From the NCBI GenBank assembly GCA_022788205.1, contig JALEVQ010000018.1, forward strand, positions 1 through 64,000: DNA of 64,000 bases, read 5' to 3'. A program made the position numbers and the translations under genes. Positions 8,290 to 15,852 of the stretch are shown here, in pieces. Positions within the stretch are counted from its first letter, which is position 1, and the number at the start of each line of letters is the position of its first letter. The notes under the pieces are model-generated. The model saw only the letters and a list, made by a program, of their open reading frames with translations. It was not told the origin of the DNA and did not search any database. This DNA comes from Robinsoniella sp. (GTDB lineage: Bacteria > Bacillota > Clostridia > Lachnospirales > Lachnospiraceae).

Positions 8290-8318
8290 TTGACTTTTCT
8301 TGAATTTTTGATTATAAT
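8290..8318 (+). promoter_or_regulatory. ssrA promoter
   Basis: TTGACT (8290-8295) and TATAAT (8313-8318) are separated by 17 nt, a near-perfect vegetative sigma-factor promoter. Transcription should start near 8325, giving a precursor with a leader of about 28 nt before the mature tmRNA 5' end. Confidence 0.85.
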
Positions 8319-8352
8319 TTAAAAACAGTCTGCAAACCATGACAAACCATTC

Positions 8353-8697
8353 GGGGTTGTACTGGTTTCGACGGGGGTTTTGCAGTTGAGGCAGCCATCT
8401 GCGGGCCGGGACCGCACAGTAAACCGGAAACTTAAATATAAACGCAGACGAAGAATTAGCGTTCGCAGCCTAAGGGTTGCTGTCGGTCTTAGGTTGCTCA
8501 CAGCTTAAGTCACCGGCATCAAATATGTGAGGCACTTTGTTCCTTAAGCTTTGCGGGAGCAAAAGACTGTATGAAGCTACTGAAATCGGAAGTTTGTCAT
8601 TAGACGTCCGACAGAGGGAATGTCAAAATAAGGACTGTGATGGGAGATACCGCAATGAATAGGCTTTCGGACAGGGGTTCGATTCCCCTCAGCTCCA
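8353..8697 (+). ncRNA. ssrA: Transfer-messenger RNA (tmRNA)
   Basis: Rescues stalled ribosomes with SmpB. The 5' end has the invariant GGGGTTGTACTGGTTTCGAC. The 3' end carries the T-arm GGTTCGATTCC and an acceptor strand CAGCTCC that pairs with GGGGTTG, with G-U wobbles. CCA is not encoded (the genome reads TCC after the discriminator A), so it must be added afterwards. The tag reading frame ends GCA GAC GAA GAA TTA GCG TTC GCA GCC TAA. With the charged alanine, the predicted tag is (A)ADEELAFAA. The resume codon is inferred by analogy with the UAUAAC-like context of other tmRNAs. smpB lies about 6.6 kb away on the other strand. Confidence 0.97.
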
Positions 8698-8724
8698 TCC
8701 GCCAGAATATATGGATTTCTGGCT

Positions 8725-8763
8725 AAAAAATACCGCTCACATTTCTGTGATGCGGTATTTTTT
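8725..8763. terminator. Bidirectional terminator between ssrA and the ABC operon
   Basis: AAAATACCGC and GCGGTATTTT arms enclose a TCACA/TGTGA inner stem, with A-tract on the left and T-tract on the right. The hairpin can end both the tmRNA transcript (+) and the ABC operon (-). A smaller hairpin, CCAGAA/TTCTGG at about 8702-8722, sits just before it. Confidence 0.85.
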
Positions 8764-9433
8764 ATACTCTTATTTTCCCCTCGTGAATCTCACAGATGCG
8801 ATCACATGTCTGCTCTGCGAGCTTTCTATTGTGGGTGATAAACAGATATGCTGTCTGGTGCTCCTTCTGGTATTCTTTTAAAAATCGTACAATCTGAGCC
8901 TGTGAGATGACATCCAGCATACTGGTAGGCTCGTCCAGCACAATCAGCTCCGGTTCCATCACAAGCACTCGTGCAAGCGCTGCTCTTTGCAGCTCTCCTC
9001 CGCTCAGTTCCTGCGGTTTTCTCTCCAAATGTTCTTCATGAAGCCCAAATTTTCTGATTGCTTCCAGTAAAATCTCCTGGGAATATGGTTTTTTGCACAC
9101 CCGATATGGCTCTATCATACTTTTCTTCAATGGCAGCATAGGATTGAACGACACTTCTGGATGCTGAAATAAAATCTGTATCTTTTTTCTCGTCTCCCCC
9201 TTCATAGGAAAAGAAATCTTCTGATCATGATAGAAAAGCTCTCCACTGCTCGGCTTCAAAAGTCCTGACAGAATCTGCCCCAAAGTCGATTTTCCGCTTC
9301 CGCTTTCTCCTAAAAGACCTACCGTCTCCCCTTTTTCTATCGCAATGGATACTTCTTTCAGTGCATAAAATGCTTTTTGATCCCCTGTTCGGCTTCTATA
9401 TTTTTTTGTGATCTGCTCCGCTCTAATCAACAT
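8762..9433 (-). CDS. ABC transporter ATP-binding protein, Dpp/Opp/Nik F-type
   Basis: A 223-residue ATPase with Walker A GESGSGKST (about 42-50), signature LSGGELQRAALAR, Walker B LIVLDEPTS and the H-loop FITHN. It is short and lacks the C-terminal oligo-HPY extension, like NikE/DppF-type subunits. The start overlaps the D-type ATPase 3' end by 11 bp. It is the last gene of a five-gene importer operon under a cobalamin riboswitch and should pair with the D-type subunit to power uptake. The substrate cannot be read from the ATPase. Confidence 0.92.
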   Translation of the reverse strand: MLIRAEQITKKYRSRTGDQKAFYALKEVSIAIEKGETVGLLGESGSGKSTLGQILSGLLKPSSGELFYHDQKISFPMKGETRKKIQILFQHPEVSFNPMLPLKKSMIEPYRVCKKPYSQEILLEAIRKFGLHEEHLERKPQELSGGELQRAALARVLVMEPELIVLDEPTSMLDVISQAQIVRFLKEYQKEHQTAYLFITHNRKLAEQTCDRICEIHEGKIRV

Positions 9434-10349
9434 ACTTCCAGCACCTCACTTTATGCCCACCACACTCTGCCATAGGAGGCTGTTCTCTCTTACATCGCGT
9501 CTCACAGAATCGGCATCTCGGCGCATACTTGCACCCTCCCTTTTCATATTCATCGTGGGACAATGCAAATCCTTCTCCTGCCTGCAGTCCATTTTCCGGC
9601 ATCGCCAGAAGCATATCCTGTGTGTAAGGATGGAGAGGATTTTGAAAAATTTCTTCTGCTGCCGCATACTCTACCTGGTTTGCCGCATACATGACACAGA
9701 TCCATTGTGCAATCTCCTTTGCGAAATTTAGATCGTGTGTCACACACAGAAGTGTCTCCTCTTTCAGCATCTGAAAACTTTCTGCTACCATCTGAATTCT
9801 TTTCTCGTCCAATCCTTTTGTCGGTTCATCTGCAAGAATCATCCGCGATCCCGCCGCAATTCCCATGGCAATCATGGCTCTCTGCCGCATCCCGCCGCTG
9901 TAGGTATGAGGATACTGTCTTGCCACCATCTCCTCATCCCCTACGTGAAACTGTCTCATTAATTCAATGCTTTTTTGGAATGCCTTTTTTTTAGGCACTT
10001 TCTTATGTTCCATCAAGGGCTCCCCTACCTGAAATCCTACACGCAGCAGAGGGTTCATCCCATTGCCGCTTCCCTGCGGAATATAGGAAATCTTTGCACC
10101 TCGTATTTTATCCCATTCTTTTCGCTTCAATTTTAACAGATCCCGCCCATCCAGCAAAGCTTGTCCTGTCACCACCGCGTTTTCCGGCAAAAGTCCCAGA
10201 ATTGCCAGAAGTAAAATACTCTTGCCACTTCCGGTCTCTCCAACGATTGCAACCTTCTCTGTATCTTTCACAGACAAATCGATGTGCTCCACAGCCTGCA
10301 CAAAATGATTCGATGCAAAATGTACTGAAATATCTTTTATCTCTAACAT
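9423..10349 (-). CDS. ABC transporter ATP-binding protein, Dpp/Opp/Nik D-type
   Basis: A 308-residue ATPase with Walker A GETGSGKS, signature YSGGMRQRAMIA and Walker B MILADEPTKG. Its C-terminal oligo-HPY region is rich in cysteine (GGCKYAPRCRFCETRC and further Cys), as is typical of OppD/DppD/NikD proteins. The ATG at 10349 is chosen because GAAGGAT lies about 10 nt upstream and the family core (MLEIKDIS) starts there. A longer frame would run 33 nt back into the permease gene. It lies 7 nt from the upstream permease stop and overlaps the next ATPase, so coupled translation is likely. Confidence 0.92.
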   Translation of the reverse strand: MLEIKDISVHFASNHFVQAVEHIDLSVKDTEKVAIVGETGSGKSILLLAILGLLPENAVVTGQALLDGRDLLKLKRKEWDKIRGAKISYIPQGSGNGMNPLLRVGFQVGEPLMEHKKVPKKKAFQKSIELMRQFHVGDEEMVARQYPHTYSGGMRQRAMIAMGIAAGSRMILADEPTKGLDEKRIQMVAESFQMLKEETLLCVTHDLNFAKEIAQWICVMYAANQVEYAAAEEIFQNPLHPYTQDMLLAMPENGLQAGEGFALSHDEYEKGGCKYAPRCRFCETRCKREQPPMAECGGHKVRCWKYVD

Positions 10350-10356
10350 CGTTTTT

Positions 10357-11172
10357 CTATCCTTCCCTTTCTTGCTGCCCATAATATCCGATCAGCATAA
10401 ATCCAAGCACAGCAAGAGAAATACAGACAATCGGCGGAACATACCACCAGACCTGTTTTTTCATGATACTATTTCGAAAAAAAGCATAGTGCAATACATT
10501 TCCCCAGCTTTTTTCACCATATGTGCCAAGTCCCAAAAAACTTAAGCTTGCCTCTGTCATCATCGCACTTGCAACGGCAAGTGCCCCTCTCGTGAAAATG
10601 ATATCCTTCATATTCGGCAGCAGATGCTTCCATAAAATTACAGTGGGATGTACGCCAAGTGTCTTCTCTATCTTGACAAATGGCATCTCACACAGCTGCT
10701 GTACACGCGAGCGCAAAATTCGTGTTGTTCCTGTCCAGGCAGTGATGCTGATTGCGATGATCAGACTGGTTCTTCCCGGTTTCAGGTAGGCGACCAGCAA
10801 AACTGTCAGCGGAAGAGAAGGAACTGCCATCGCAATATTCGTCAACGCAGTGATCACCTTATCCACTTTTCCCCCAAAATAACCCGAGAGCATCGCCAAG
10901 ATTGTACCTATTCCTGTGACGATGAATGCCGCAAAAACGCCAATATAGAGGGATACTCTTGTTCCGTAAATCATTTCACTAAAAATATCCTGCCCCAAAT
11001 CATTTGTTCCCAGAAGGTGTTCTTTGCTTGGCGGAAGATATCCTGTCATCATAGTGGTCGGGTCATACGGTGCAATCTGTTCCGCAAAGATGGCGACGAA
11101 CAGAAAAAAACCGATGATCGCAATCCCAAAGATCATAGGGAGATTTACTCTTTTCTTTCTTTTTCTATTCAT
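10357..11172 (-). CDS. ABC transporter permease, DppC/OppC-like
   Basis: A 271-residue inner-membrane permease. It has an N-terminal TM helix after a basic tail (NRKRKKR), a periplasm-facing segment with LLGTNDLGQDIFS, and a BPD_transp_1 domain with about five helices. The EAA-type loop occurs around LGVHPTVILWKHLLPN, and the C-terminal EASLSFLGLGTYGEKSWG is typical of DppC/OppC proteins. GGAGGAGGGACAGA precedes the ATG. It overlaps the DppB-like permease by 8 bp and forms the translocation pore with it. Confidence 0.94.
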   Translation of the reverse strand: MNRKRKKRVNLPMIFGIAIIGFFLFVAIFAEQIAPYDPTTMMTGYLPPSKEHLLGTNDLGQDIFSEMIYGTRVSLYIGVFAAFIVTGIGTILAMLSGYFGGKVDKVITALTNIAMAVPSLPLTVLLVAYLKPGRTSLIIAISITAWTGTTRILRSRVQQLCEMPFVKIEKTLGVHPTVILWKHLLPNMKDIIFTRGALAVASAMMTEASLSFLGLGTYGEKSWGNVLHYAFFRNSIMKKQVWWYVPPIVCISLAVLGFMLIGYYGQQEREG

Positions 11173-12154
11173 TCTGTCCCTCCTCCTTCAATCTCGGATC
11201 AACTGCAAGGTTTACCACGTCACTGACAAGATTGCTGACAACGACACAGACTGCAGACAAGAGGAAACAAAACTGTGCTGTAGGAAAATCTCTGTTCTGA
11301 ACCGCATTGTACATCAGCATGCCCATCCCCTTCCATCCAAAGACAACCTCCACAATCATCGATCCAGAGAGCAGCCCTCCCATCTGCACGCAAAAAGAAG
11401 TCATATACGGGAGAAGTGCGTTTCTCATCACATGCCGAAAGAGTACTTTTCTCTGCGGCAGTCCCTTGGAGGTTGCCGTCAAAATATATTCTTCTTTTCG
11501 CACCTGAGACACTGCGCTCTTCATCAGCATAAAATTGCTTGCCGTGCGAAAAAGGATTAAAATAATCAATGGAAGGCACATATGATGTAAAATACTGACT
11601 GTCCTCTGAAATCCCATCTTGCCCGGCGAGACCATTCCATTGATCGGAAACCATTTCAGCTCATATGCGAAAAAGATCAACATCACAAGGCAAAGGCAGT
11701 TCGAAGGTATTGTATTTAACACTAAAAAAATAGGGGTCATGATCTTATCAAACAGTTTTCCTGGTTTCCATCCCGCCAAAACCCCCAGCACAGCCCCCAA
11801 AATGCCTGATAGGATCCAAGTAGGGATCGAGAGCATAACCGTCCATTTTGCTGCTCTTAGGATATTTTCCAGCACCGGTCGCTGGTTCGAATACGAAATT
11901 CCAAAATCAAGTGTGACAATGCTCTTTAAATATTTCAGATACTGTACCGTCATCGAGTCGTCTAACCCATATTTCTGAATCATCTGATTTAAGGTCTCCG
12001 GATCATTATCAAGAAGATAATAATATTCCTCCTGACCTACCAGATGAATAATCGGATCCCCTGGCATGACATGAATCAGCACAAAGCTGATCGTGACAAT
12101 CAGATAAATCGTCAGCAGTGCAATGATTGTCTTCTTTAATACTTGTTTACGCAA
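11165..12154 (-). CDS. ABC transporter permease, DppB/OppB-like
   Basis: A 329-residue permease beginning MRKQVLKKT at a TTG codon (12152-12154) with GGGAGG 7 nt upstream. This gives the short cytoplasmic tail usual for DppB/OppB before TM1 and the conserved MPGDP motif. A second in-frame TTG at 12211, also with a good GGGG site, would add 19 residues without family support, so the start is uncertain. The EAA loop is visible in ATSKGLPQRKVLFRHVMRN, and GGLLSGSMIVEVVFGWKGMG matches the family C-terminal block. It is co-transcribed with the binding protein upstream. Confidence 0.9.
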   Translation of the reverse strand: MRKQVLKKTIIALLTIYLIVTISFVLIHVMPGDPIIHLVGQEEYYYLLDNDPETLNQMIQKYGLDDSMTVQYLKYLKSIVTLDFGISYSNQRPVLENILRAAKWTVMLSIPTWILSGILGAVLGVLAGWKPGKLFDKIMTPIFLVLNTIPSNCLCLVMLIFFAYELKWFPINGMVSPGKMGFQRTVSILHHMCLPLIILILFRTASNFMLMKSAVSQVRKEEYILTATSKGLPQRKVLFRHVMRNALLPYMTSFCVQMGGLLSGSMIVEVVFGWKGMGMLMYNAVQNRDFPTAQFCFLLSAVCVVVSNLVSDVVNLAVDPRLKEEGQNE

Positions 12155-12253
12155 TACTATTCCTCCCAAAAAGAGCTGCCCCAAAATAGACGATCCATTT
12201 TCATTTTTCAAAATCGATCCCCTTCTATTTTTACAGCAGCTCTTTTTTCTCTC

Positions 12254-13888
12254 TTATTTCGCAGTCAAATCAAACCATGTTCTCGAGTTGATCACACCCC
12301 ATGACGGATAATTATTCCATCCTGTATATTTGTCTGTGCGATACGGGAAAAATGCGGTCTCCCAGCAAAGTGCCTGTGCAGACATCGTGTCAGAAACATA
12401 ATTCTGCAATTTCTTCGAATTCTCAATATATTCCTCGTCTGAGACTGCTTGTGTCATCGCATAATAGTTGTTCTTGAATCCCTCATCGCGGATCGTTCCC
12501 CACAGCCAGGAAGATTCTCCCTCTCTGAGTTCACCCATGAAATAGCGAAACGCCGAACTGTAACCTGCCATGCCAGAAGTCGTCAGTGTGATGGAGAAGT
12601 CATAATTTCCTTTTGTCATATTGTCTTCCCATACTTCACTGTTGGCAATGCTCTCTTCATCCAGGTGATTTTTGATTCCAACTTCATCGAGACTCTTCAT
12701 CACCACTTCTGCGATGCGCATTCTCAGATCCATGCTCGAGCTGTACTGTGGTGTGACAGAGATATCCATCGGACTGCCGTCAGGCATCTCGCGGTATCCA
12801 TCGCCATCCACATCCTGATATCCTGCCTCATCCAACAGCTCCATTGCCTTCTGCGGGTTGTACTCTAACTGTGGGATCGTCTCATCATACCCCTTGCAGC
12901 TTGGAGGAATGACTCCTCTTCCCGGAATCTCTCCATATTCCCCATTGATTGTGGAGGCAAGCTGTTCATAGTTGAGTGCCAGGCTGGCCGCTTCCCTGAA
13001 ATTTTGATCATTGCCTGGTGCACGGTCTTTTCCATACTCAAGCTGATAGCATCCCGAAAATGGACTTTCTCCCAAATCAATATCCGGTGTGCCTTTCACC
13101 GTGTCAATGATCGGAGCATCAATCGGATTTGCATAGTTAAACATTGCATCGATATCCCCCTGCATCATCGCCATCATCAGCGTACTCTCATCAGAATAAC
13201 TCTGCAGCGTCACACTGTCCACCGTGATCTCTCCCAGGAAGTCATTCTCTGGAACTGCCTCATAATAGGAAGTCTGAGAGTCCTGATCACTTGATACCAG
13301 TTTATACGGACCGCAACCGATTGCTGCCTCTGGTCCTGTCACGCTGGAATAATCTTCGATTCCCTCCCAGATATGTTTTGCATAGACACACGCATTGTTG
13401 TTGCAGGAAGAATTGATCCAGTAATAAGCATCTGGCTCGCTGAATTTCAGCACACACGAATCTTCCCCTGTCAGTTCAATCGTCTCCAGATGCTGAAGGC
13501 TTCCTACTTTTTTCACATCTCTCATATATTCAAAAGTAAATACGATGTCCTCACTCGTCACAGGCTCACCGTCGTGCCATACAGCGTCCAGTGGAAATGT
13601 AAAGCTCAATTCTTTTCCATCCTCAGAAATCTCAAAACTCTTAAAAAAATATGGCTGCACTTCATTGTTTTCATCGCGGTATACAAAATTTCCCTGCGTC
13701 AGTCCGTTATAGTTCATACGCCCAAAGGCATCTGCCTGTGTCTGTGAACTAAACTTATTGTTCTCAGCCGTCGTTCCGATTACCAGATTCTCCACATGTT
13801 TCTTTGCTTCCTCTGCGTTTGCCATACCTGGAATCACCATGGTCATGCACATTGTTGCCAGCAAAACACTTACCAATTTCTTTTTCAT
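12254..13888 (-). CDS. Extracellular solute-binding protein, family 5 (Opp/Dpp/Nik-type)
   Basis: A 544-residue SBP_bac_5 protein, with the family motif region WHDGEPVTSEDIVFTFEY near residue 105. The start at 13888 follows GAAGGGAGAATACAAA and begins a clear Sec signal (MKKKLVSVLLATM, hydrophobic core, cleavage after GMANA). Upstream in-frame codons lack a ribosome site. No cysteine lies at the cleavage position, so it is not a conventional lipoprotein, which is unusual for a Gram-positive binding protein. As the first gene behind a cobalamin riboswitch, its ligand may be linked to cobalt, nickel or corrinoid supply rather than peptides (inference). The fold alone does not decide this. Confidence 0.92.
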   Translation of the reverse strand: MKKKLVSVLLATMCMTMVIPGMANAEEAKKHVENLVIGTTAENNKFSSQTQADAFGRMNYNGLTQGNFVYRDENNEVQPYFFKSFEISEDGKELSFTFPLDAVWHDGEPVTSEDIVFTFEYMRDVKKVGSLQHLETIELTGEDSCVLKFSEPDAYYWINSSCNNNACVYAKHIWEGIEDYSSVTGPEAAIGCGPYKLVSSDQDSQTSYYEAVPENDFLGEITVDSVTLQSYSDESTLMMAMMQGDIDAMFNYANPIDAPIIDTVKGTPDIDLGESPFSGCYQLEYGKDRAPGNDQNFREAASLALNYEQLASTINGEYGEIPGRGVIPPSCKGYDETIPQLEYNPQKAMELLDEAGYQDVDGDGYREMPDGSPMDISVTPQYSSSMDLRMRIAEVVMKSLDEVGIKNHLDEESIANSEVWEDNMTKGNYDFSITLTTSGMAGYSSAFRYFMGELREGESSWLWGTIRDEGFKNNYYAMTQAVSDEEYIENSKKLQNYVSDTMSAQALCWETAFFPYRTDKYTGWNNYPSWGVINSRTWFDLTAK

Positions 13889-14043
13889 TTTGTATTCTCC
13901 CTTCATTTTTTGGTAGTGTGAAATCAGAAACTTTATTTTCTTGCAGAATCTTATGCATTCGTTTTTATTTTTCCAGATAAGAGCAGTTTCCATGGAAAAT
14001 CCTCTTGTTTTGACAAAGGTTTCGCTTCTATCACAAAAATCTT

Positions 14044-14078
14044 TTCAAAAAAAGGGCATCCCATACTCTGGGATGCCC
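14044..14078 (-). terminator. Intrinsic terminator in the riboswitch leader
   Basis: A 10-bp perfect stem, GGGCATCCCA/TGGGATGCCC with a 5-nt loop, is followed on the minus strand by TTTTTTT. It lies between the cobalamin aptamer and the binding-protein start, so it is probably the expression platform that ends transcription when cobalamin is bound. Confidence 0.85.
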
Positions 14079-14211
14079 TGCCATTTACTCTGTTCTCTCA
14101 TCTTGCCAGCACCGAGAAAGAAATCCTCTCTTTTCTGCCACAAGATCACACGAAAAATGTGACTCGCAAATGCAATTATTCTCCCATCGAAAATAATGAT
14201 ACATACAAAGC

Positions 14212-14395
14212 AAAAAGGCAGGTCTCCTGACTTTGGATCTTCCTCCTGATCCCTTCCCAGCGAATCTATCACCAGTGGTATTTGATCATTCGTCCCCATT
14301 ACAGTAGCGAGGGCTGTTGCGGATTTGCACCGCATTCCCTTTTGATCATGACATCCGACAAAATCAGATTCATGAACCTTTTCACCGTTTCTATT
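14212..14395 (-). promoter_or_regulatory. Cobalamin riboswitch
   Basis: Read on the minus strand, the leader contains the B12-box AGTCAGGAGACCTGCC (14217-14232), the core GCGGTGCAAATCCGCAACAG followed by CCCTCGCTACTGTAA, and an upstream AAAGGTTCATGAAT arm. These are the conserved parts of the adenosylcobalamin aptamer family. Transcription should start near 14400 from the promoter just upstream. The aptamer ends about 320 nt before the solute-binding-protein ATG, and an intrinsic terminator lies between them, so the expected control is transcription termination on coenzyme B12 binding. Confidence 0.93.
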
Positions 14396-14406
14396 TTACG
14401 AGTTTC

Positions 14407-14435
14407 ATTATATCATCGTTTCCAGATTCTGTAAA
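14407..14435 (-). promoter_or_regulatory. Promoter of the cobalamin-riboswitch transcript
   Basis: On the minus strand TTTACA (14435-14430) and TATAAT (14412-14407) are 17 nt apart, with a TGA before the -10 (extended -10). It lies just past the rubrerythrin stop and about 12 nt before the aptamer, so the ABC operon has its own start. Confidence 0.75.
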
Positions 14436-14438
14436 GAA

Positions 14439-14975
14439 TCAATAATTTTTTGTTCTCAATTCAAAATATGCCTTTGGATGTGCACATACCGGACAGACTT
14501 CCGGGGCAGTCGGTCCATAGTGAATATGTCCACAGTTGCTGCAAATCCATGCCACTTCGCCTTCTCTTGAGAATACCAGATTCTCCTCGATATTTTTCAA
14601 AAGTGCTCTGTAGCGCTCCTCATGTTCCTTCTCGATCTTGCCAACTTCTTCAAATAAGACAGCAATCTGTTCAAATCCTTCCTCTCTTGCCTCTTTGGCA
14701 AACGTCGCATACATGTCGGTCCACTCATAATTTTCTCCTGCCGCTGCATCTGCCAGATTTGCCATCGTATCCTGAATTCCGTTGTTCAGCAGTTTAAACC
14801 AGATCTTCGCATGCTCTTTCTCATTCGCAGCTGTCTCCTCGAAAATCTTTGCGATCTGCACGTACCCATCTTTTCTCGCTTTGCTTGCATAGAAAGTATA
14901 CTTGTTTCTCGCTTCACTCTCACCTGCAAACGCTGTCCTCAAATTCGCCTCTGTCTTTGATCCTTTTAATTCCAT
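14439..14975 (-). CDS. rbr: Rubrerythrin
   Basis: A 178-residue peroxide-scavenging diiron protein of strict anaerobes that reduces H2O2 to water with electrons from rubredoxin-type partners. The N-terminal ferritin-like four-helix domain carries the E-x6-Y and E-x2-H type ligands ([36 protein letters not shown]). The C-terminal rubredoxin-like knuckle has C-x2-C twice (CSNCG and CPVC). The ATG at 14975 has AAAGGAG 8 nt upstream; a longer in-frame start lacks support. It is a single-gene unit with its own promoter and a PerR-like operator. Confidence 0.96.
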   Translation of the reverse strand: MELKGSKTEANLRTAFAGESEARNKYTFYASKARKDGYVQIAKIFEETAANEKEHAKIWFKLLNNGIQDTMANLADAAAGENYEWTDMYATFAKEAREEGFEQIAVLFEEVGKIEKEHEERYRALLKNIEENLVFSREGEVAWICSNCGHIHYGPTAPEVCPVCAHPKAYFELRTKNY

Positions 14976-15002
14976 AAATTTTCTCCTTTCTGTTTTTAAA
15001 AA

Positions 15003-15017
15003 CAATAATTATTACTA
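15003..15017 (-). promoter_or_regulatory. Candidate PerR box at the rubrerythrin promoter
   Basis: On the minus strand TAGTAATAATTATTG matches the PerR consensus TTATAATNATTATAA at 11 of 15 positions, including the whole inner TAATAATTA. It lies just downstream of the -10, over the expected transcription start, where a repressor would block initiation. The region is AT-rich, so chance matches are possible. Confidence 0.5.
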
Positions 15018-15022
15018 TTTTT

Positions 15023-15051
15023 ATTGTATTACAAAACCCTAAAAATTGCAA
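15023..15051 (-). promoter_or_regulatory. rbr promoter
   Basis: On the minus strand TTGCAA (15051-15046) and TACAAT (15028-15023) are separated by 17 nt, about 50 nt upstream of the rubrerythrin ATG. Confidence 0.65.
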
Positions 15052-15070
15052 GTATATTTTTAAATCTTTC

Positions 15071-15304
15071 TCAATCCAAACCTAAAATTTCAGCAAGCAC
15101 ATCAATGATGATCTCGTTCGTGCACGACTTAATATATCCCATCATGTGAATTAAGATCTCATCTTGCTTTTGTGCTTCTGTCAGTTTCTCATTGTGCTTT
15201 GTCTGGTCAAGCAACATAATCAGCTGCGGTGTCAGATCCTCGTAAATATCCACTGTCGTCTCTGTCACCAATTTAGACAATTCTTTTTTCGTTCTCGGAA
15301 CCAT
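15071..15304 (-). CDS. Small conserved-looking protein of unknown function
   Basis: A 77-residue, mainly helical, acidic protein with no signal peptide, membrane segment or metal-binding motif. It begins MVPRTKKELSKLVTETT. GGGGAAAAGT precedes the start, and it follows smpB by 25 nt, so it is probably translated from the rnr-smpB transcript. I recognise no domain. It could be a small regulator or adaptor, but no function is assigned. Confidence 0.7.
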   Translation of the reverse strand: MVPRTKKELSKLVTETTVDIYEDLTPQLIMLLDQTKHNEKLTEAQKQDEILIHMMGYIKSCTNEIIIDVLAEILGLD

Positions 15305-15329
15305 ACTTTTCCCCTTTTCTCCTGACTGA

Positions 15330-15797
15330 TCAATAAAGATTTTTCACCTTAAATTCTTTTTCTGCTTCTCTTCTCTGGTCTTTCTTTGCGATGTCTTGCC
15401 TCTTGTCATATAATTTTTTTCCTCGCGCAAGCCCAATCTCTACCTTCACAAGGCTTCCCTTAAAATAGACCTTCAGCGGAACCAGTGTATATCCCTTCTC
15501 TGCAATCTTCCCTGATATTTTGTTGATCTCATAGCGATGCATCAAAAGTTTTTTGACGCGCAGCGGATCTTTGTTAAAAATATTTCCCTTTTCGTACGGA
15601 CTGATATGCATGCCGTACACCATCACTTCACCGTTTTCGATCCGGATAAAAGACTCTTTCACACTACATTTTCCCATGCGCAGAGATTTGACTTCTGTCC
15701 CGTGGAGCGAAATTCCACACTCATACGTATCCTCGATAAAATAATCATGATACGCTTTTTTGTTGTTTGCGATTAACTTAATCGACTGTGCCCCCAT
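15330..15797 (-). CDS. smpB: SsrA-binding protein SmpB
   Basis: A 155-residue OB-fold partner of tmRNA, needed for trans-translation. It has the family blocks [35 protein letters not shown] and HISPYEKGN, and a basic C-terminal tail ([20 protein letters not shown]) that enters the mRNA channel. The ATG at 15797 is chosen because AGGAGG lies 6 nt upstream; earlier in-frame ATGs overlap that site. It follows rnr by 55 nt. The secG-rnr-smpB order and nearby ssrA are a common Firmicute arrangement. Confidence 0.97.
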   Translation of the reverse strand: MGAQSIKLIANNKKAYHDYFIEDTYECGISLHGTEVKSLRMGKCSVKESFIRIENGEVMVYGMHISPYEKGNIFNKDPLRVKKLLMHRYEINKISGKIAEKGYTLVPLKVYFKGSLVKVEIGLARGKKLYDKRQDIAKKDQRREAEKEFKVKNLY

Positions 15798-15852
15798 GCA
15801 CATCCTCCTCACTTTCTATCTCCATTTTCTTATCTTCTGTCATATATCTTTT

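Noticed and set aside
8319..8501. Minus-strand ORF of 60 codons over the ssrA 5' region
   Set aside because: It lies antisense to the tmRNA, is arginine-rich as expected from the RNA sequence, and has no ribosome site.
14045..14335. Minus-strand ORF of 96 codons upstream of the binding-protein gene
   Set aside because: It is the cobalamin aptamer and terminator read as codons, not a protein gene.
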